From Bacteroidota bacterium (GTDB lineage: Bacteria > Bacteroidota > Bacteroidia > Palsa-965), in the NCBI GenBank assembly GCA_006218065.1, contig VBWE01000013.1, positions 83,586 through 147,585 on the forward strand: a stretch of 64,000 nucleotides of DNA. The letters run 5' to 3'. Shown piece after piece: positions 61,284 to 64,000 of this stretch (position 1 is the stretch's first letter; each line of letters opens with the position of its first letter). The notes beneath the pieces are model-generated. The model made no database searches and was not told the DNA's origin. It saw only the letters and a list, made by a program, of their open reading frames with translations. Both the position numbers and the translations under genes were made by a program.

Positions 61284-61526
61284 CTCCTCCGGTGAGCCGT
61301 TTTACAAGAAAACTGTTGCTATACGTCGGAGTAGATCCAGCGGCAGCAGGCAGTGGCAGCAGCAGCAGTCTTTGTATTACAGGGATGTCCCTGGAAAATC
61401 CAGGTGACATGCGAAGCGCACTTCGTCGACTGCTGCTGCCTCCTGCCACTGCCGCTCCGTAAAAACTATTCCGATGCAGTCGTTCCCGGTTTTGTAATGC
61501 GTACGCGGAGGAATTTTAAACAGTCT
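61271..61526. repeat. Long palindromic repeat, copy 7 (CCTGGAAAATCCAGG module)
   Basis: The best-preserved copy. The ends are GAACTGTTTAAAACTCCTCC and GGAGGAATTTTAAACAGTCT. The arms CGGAGTAGATCCAGCGGCAG and CTGCCACTGCCGC/ACTATTCCG pair, and the centre carries TTGTATTACA, CCTGGAAAATCCAGG and GCGAAGCGCACTTCG. Its first 100 bp are almost identical to those of copy 3. It occupies most of the 361-bp divergent gap between gcvP and the gene at 61567. Confidence 0.95.
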
Positions 61527-61544
61527 CTCAAATCACTATCTTTG
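61514..61544 (+). promoter_or_regulatory. Probable promoter of the gene at 61567 using a repeat end as -33 region
   Basis: TTTT of the repeat end (61514-61517), 19-bp spacer, exact -7 box TATCTTTG at 61537-61544, leader about 16 bases. Confidence 0.6.
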
Positions 61545-61566
61545 ATTTCTAACTGAACCCGCAAGT

Positions 61567-62217
61567 ATGCGTTTCATATTTCTGCTCCTGCTTTCTTTTT
61601 TATACGGTATCCCGGTATCCGCACAGGTTATAACGGTTGACACGACACAGGCCTCGCCCGATACGATCCTGCTGATGAGCGGAAAATCGCTGGTGGGTTT
61701 TGTGCGCGGCGAATCGGACGATGAACTGAAAGTCCGCGTTCCGAAAAAAGGCCAGTTCAAACTGGAGTTCGTGGATATCGACCTGGTTTTTTCGGTGAAG
61801 CATCCCAGTGGGAAAGAAGAACTCGTTTATAAGCAGGATACGCTTTTCGGAAATTATTTCACGCCGCAGGAAGTTCGTTATTTCATGCAGGGTGAACGCG
61901 ACGCCCGGAAATCGTATCACTCGCCGGCCATCGTGGCGGGCGGATTTGTGGCGGGGGCGGCCGGCTCGTATGCGCTCGGTCCGTTCTTCGGGCTTCCCGC
62001 CGGCTTCGCGTATGCGGGACTGACGACCATGCTTCGCGTGAAAGTGAAACCGAATACGGTATCCCACCCGGAATCACTGAAGTACGATACCTACCTGCTC
62101 GGCTACGAAAAGGAAGCCCGCAAGCGCCGCATTTTCCGTTCCATGCTCGCCGGTGTGGGCGGTTACGTGGTCGGACTGGCTACCGCTTACACGGTGGAGA
62201 GTATCAAGGAAAAATAG
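61567..62217 (+). CDS. Hypothetical secreted protein with glycine-rich helices
   Basis: 216 residues, signal peptide MRFIFLLLLSFLYGIPVSAQ. Residues about 30-75 may form a small beta domain (LLMSGKSLVGFVRGESDDELKVRVPKK). Two glycine/alanine-rich hydrophobic segments (AIVAGGFVAGAAGSYALG about 118-135 and AGVGGYVVGLATAYTV about 194-209) could be membrane helices. No family recognised. It is followed after 4 bp by a UbiA-like gene, so the two are probably co-transcribed. Confidence 0.7.
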   Translation: MRFIFLLLLSFLYGIPVSAQVITVDTTQASPDTILLMSGKSLVGFVRGESDDELKVRVPKKGQFKLEFVDIDLVFSVKHPSGKEELVYKQDTLFGNYFTPQEVRYFMQGERDARKSYHSPAIVAGGFVAGAAGSYALGPFFGLPAGFAYAGLTTMLRVKVKPNTVSHPESLKYDTYLLGYEKEARKRRIFRSMLAGVGGYVVGLATAYTVESIKEK

Positions 62218-62221
62218 CGTT

Positions 62222-63205
62222 TTGAATTTCACAGTTGTTTTCCGTGAATTCCTGAGATTTTGCGTTTACAGCAACGTGCACATATCGCTTTGTGCGGCTG
62301 CGATGATCTGGGCGACAAAGTATTTGTTGCTGATCGAAATTCCCCCGGAAATTTATTTGTTCGCTTTTGGTTCTACGTTGTTCCTTTATAATGCGCAGCG
62401 CCTGATCGTGGCGTATGATTTTATCCGGATACCGGAAGAGCAATCCGACCGTCATGTATGGATCAGGAAAAACCGGAACCTGCTGGCCGGGCTGGCTTTT
62501 GCGGGCGGGGCGGCGGCTTTGTATGCCGCTGTGATCCTTTACACGAACCCGTTTTTCCTGAAACGGGATGTTTTGCTGAAAGTTGTTTTCTGGATCGGTT
62601 TGCTTTCAGTGACCTATGCCATCCCGTTCATGCGCTGGCAGGGTGAGTGGATCAGGCTGCGCGATCTGCCGGGGATGAAAATTTTCCTGATCGCTTTTGT
62701 GTGGACGGTGGTCGTGGTCGGGATTCCTTTCCAACTGGCTTCATTTCCCGAAACAAGAGATATTCAGCCTTCCTGGTACAAAACGGTTGGAATGATTTTT
62801 TTCCTGGAGGTTTTTTTATTCTGCATCGCAATCACGATTCCCTTTGATGTGCGCGATATGAAAACAGATAAAAAAAACATCCGGACTATTCCGCAATTGA
62901 TGGGAGAAAAAAACGCTTTACGTCTCGGTGCATTGTTGCTGTTTGTTGTGGCAGGAATCCACGGGTTTGTTTATTTGATCTATTTACGCGATGACAGGAA
63001 TGCCTGGATATACCCGGACCATTATGCTTCACTGGGTCCCACGCTGATCATCGTAGCCTGGTCGCTGATTTCGGCATTCATCGTGCGGAAAGCCAGCTCG
63101 GAAAAAAATGAAATGTATTTCTCGCTCCTGCTCGATGGGCTGCTGCTCCTGCTTCCCGCAGGATTATTTGCCGCAAGCTATATCGAGCGCTTCTTCGAAA
63201 GCTGA
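62222..63205 (+). CDS. UbiA-type prenyltransferase-like membrane protein
   Basis: 327 residues if translation begins at TTG 62222; the frame stays open upstream into the preceding gene (GTG 62153) but that would overlap by 65 bp. About nine membrane helices. The second Asp-rich motif of UbiA proteins is recognisable as PFDVRDMKTDKKNIRTIPQL (about 210-229). The first motif, normally NDxxD, is replaced by NAQRLIVAYD (about 58-67), so activity is uncertain. It may act in quinone/lipid prenylation or be a degenerate family member. Its end overlaps hemL by 42 bp on the opposite strand. Confidence 0.75.
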   Translation: MNFTVVFREFLRFCVYSNVHISLCAAAMIWATKYLLLIEIPPEIYLFAFGSTLFLYNAQRLIVAYDFIRIPEEQSDRHVWIRKNRNLLAGLAFAGGAAALYAAVILYTNPFFLKRDVLLKVVFWIGLLSVTYAIPFMRWQGEWIRLRDLPGMKIFLIAFVWTVVVVGIPFQLASFPETRDIQPSWYKTVGMIFFLEVFLFCIAITIPFDVRDMKTDKKNIRTIPQLMGEKNALRLGALLLFVVAGIHGFVYLIYLRDDRNAWIYPDHYASLGPTLIIVAWSLISAFIVRKASSEKNEMYFSLLLDGLLLLLPAGLFAASYIERFFES

Positions 63206-64000
63206 AATCGTGCGGTGAATATCCGCATCGGTATGCGCCGAAGAAACAAAACCGACTTCATATCCCGAAGGGCCGAGGTAAATGCCGCGTTCGAGTAATT
63301 CCGCATGAAGCACTTTGAAGATATTCATGCTTTCACCATCGATATCACCTGCGCTGCGGATATGTTCTTTCGTGGTAAAAGCGATCCACCAGATGGAGCC
63401 GGTGCGGAACATCTTTACCGGGTAATTTTTCCGGCGTGCATGGTTTGAAATACCGTCGCAGAGCAAAACCGTTTTTCGTTCCAGTTCTTCATAAAAGCCC
63501 GGCTTCAGGCATTCGGAAAGCTGCGCAATACCTGCACTCATCGCTACCGGGTTGCCGGAAAGCGTGCCCGCCTGGTACACATTTCCTTCGGGCGAGATAT
63601 GCGCCATGTTTTTCGCGCTCGACGCGTAAGCGCCCACAGGCAATCCGCCGCCGATGATTTTTCCGAAGGTGATGATGTCGGGCTGAATATCGTAAAGTCC
63701 CGCAGCCCCGGTAAAGCCGGCGCGGAAGCCGGAAATCACTTCGTCGAAAATCAGCAGTGTGTTTTGGGTTGTGCAGATTTCGCGCAGGTAGCGCAGAAAT
63801 GTTTCCGACTGCAAAAGCAAACCGTTGTTGGCCGGGATCGGTTCGATGATCACGGCCGCAATTTGTCCTGCGTGTTTTTCAAATGCTTCGTTCAGTGCGG
63901 AAATACTGTCGAGCGGAATCACGATCGTTTCCTGCGCGAACGCTTCCGGCACGCCGGCGGACGAAGACGTTCCGAACGTCACCAGTCCCGACCCGGCTTT
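63164..64000 (-). CDS. hemL: Glutamate-1-semialdehyde 2,1-aminomutase, C-terminal part
   Basis: The gene continues beyond the right edge (minus strand, so its start is missing); 278 codons plus stop are in the window. It reads KAGSGLVTFGTSSSAGVPEAF from the edge, the region after the N-terminal part. The PLP-binding lysine lies in ITFGKIIGGGLPVGAYAS, preceded by LLIFDEVISGFR with the cofactor aspartate. It makes 5-aminolevulinate for heme and porphyrins in the C5 pathway, consistent with the heme proteins and ctaA in this genome. It converges with the UbiA-like gene and overlaps it by 42 bp. Confidence 0.95.
   Translation of the reverse strand, partial: KAGSGLVTFGTSSSAGVPEAFAQETIVIPLDSISALNEAFEKHAGQIAAVIIEPIPANNGLLLQSETFLRYLREICTTQNTLLIFDEVISGFRAGFTGAAGLYDIQPDIITFGKIIGGGLPVGAYASSAKNMAHISPEGNVYQAGTLSGNPVAMSAGIAQLSECLKPGFYEELERKTVLLCDGISNHARRKNYPVKMFRTGSIWWIAFTTKEHIRSAGDIDGESMNIFKVLHAELLERGIYLGPSGYEVGFVSSAHTDADIHRTISAFEEALDIACGK

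Overview
The window is from a bacterium of the phylum Bacteroidota. The evidence is consistent: several secreted proteins end in type IX secretion (T9SS) sorting domains, the gliding/T9SS genes gldN and gldD are present, several genes have the phylum-specific promoter TTG-N18/19-TAnnTTTG, SD sequences are rare before start codons, and there is a LytS/LytTR-type regulator pair. A mutY / ssb / gldD / HU / rng neighbourhood typical of gliding Bacteroidota is also present. No rRNA, tRNA or CRISPR array was seen. Most genes look like vertically inherited chromosome, with patches of AT-rich inserted material. Nothing was computed here; GC statements are by eye.

Layout. 1-1182: end of a LytS-like histidine kinase and its LytTR response regulator. 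1419-9322: M16 protease, a decayed oxidase fragment, an ASPIC/UnbV surface protein, and a five-heme cytochrome with a T9SS tail. 9451-16542: tadA, a TPR/OmpA protein, gldN, two small outer-membrane proteins and heme A synthase (ctaA). 16612-23822: FAD/NAD(P) protein, gldD, ssb, mutY, then divergently HU, a TPR protein, a 31-residue basic protein and RNase E/G. 23923-28743: M48-like peptidase and an SBBP-repeat T9SS protein. 29027-37007: a batch of membrane-linked genes of the MoxR/DUF58 type (RDD, SpoIIM-like, a membrane protein, a frameshifted DUF4129 gene, DUF4350, MoxR, DUF58) interrupted by a small S23/four-helix-bundle gene flanked by inverted repeats. 37093-43583: M13 peptidase, recX, two membrane proteins, prfB with an intact +1 programmed frameshift, and an ArsC-like protein. 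43601-45379: an AT-rich two-gene island (ABC-type ATPase plus a DUF4276/TOPRIM-like protein) that looks like a defence module. 45385-55670: fumC, mannose-1-phosphate guanylyltransferase, aminotransferase, SprT-like protein, feoBA with two tiny Cys-rich lipoproteins, and mlaE/mlaF-type transporter genes. 55737-64000: two T9SS proteins, gcvP, a secreted protein, a UbiA-like membrane protein and the 3' part of hemL.

The most unusual feature is a family of long imperfect palindromes of about 240-285 bp. Seven near-complete copies and at least two fragments lie between genes in this window. They share ends (ACTGTTTAAAAyTCCTCC and its complement), GC-rich arms (GCAGTCGGCAG and its complement) and one of two alternative central modules. 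Other short palindromes are nested at one preferred point in their ends. In three places the repeat end supplies the stop codon of the neighbouring gene, and in one divergent intergenic region both ends sit at -33 spacing from two promoter -7 boxes. A second, unrelated type of composite hairpin occurs twice (1186-1319 and 29778-29990).
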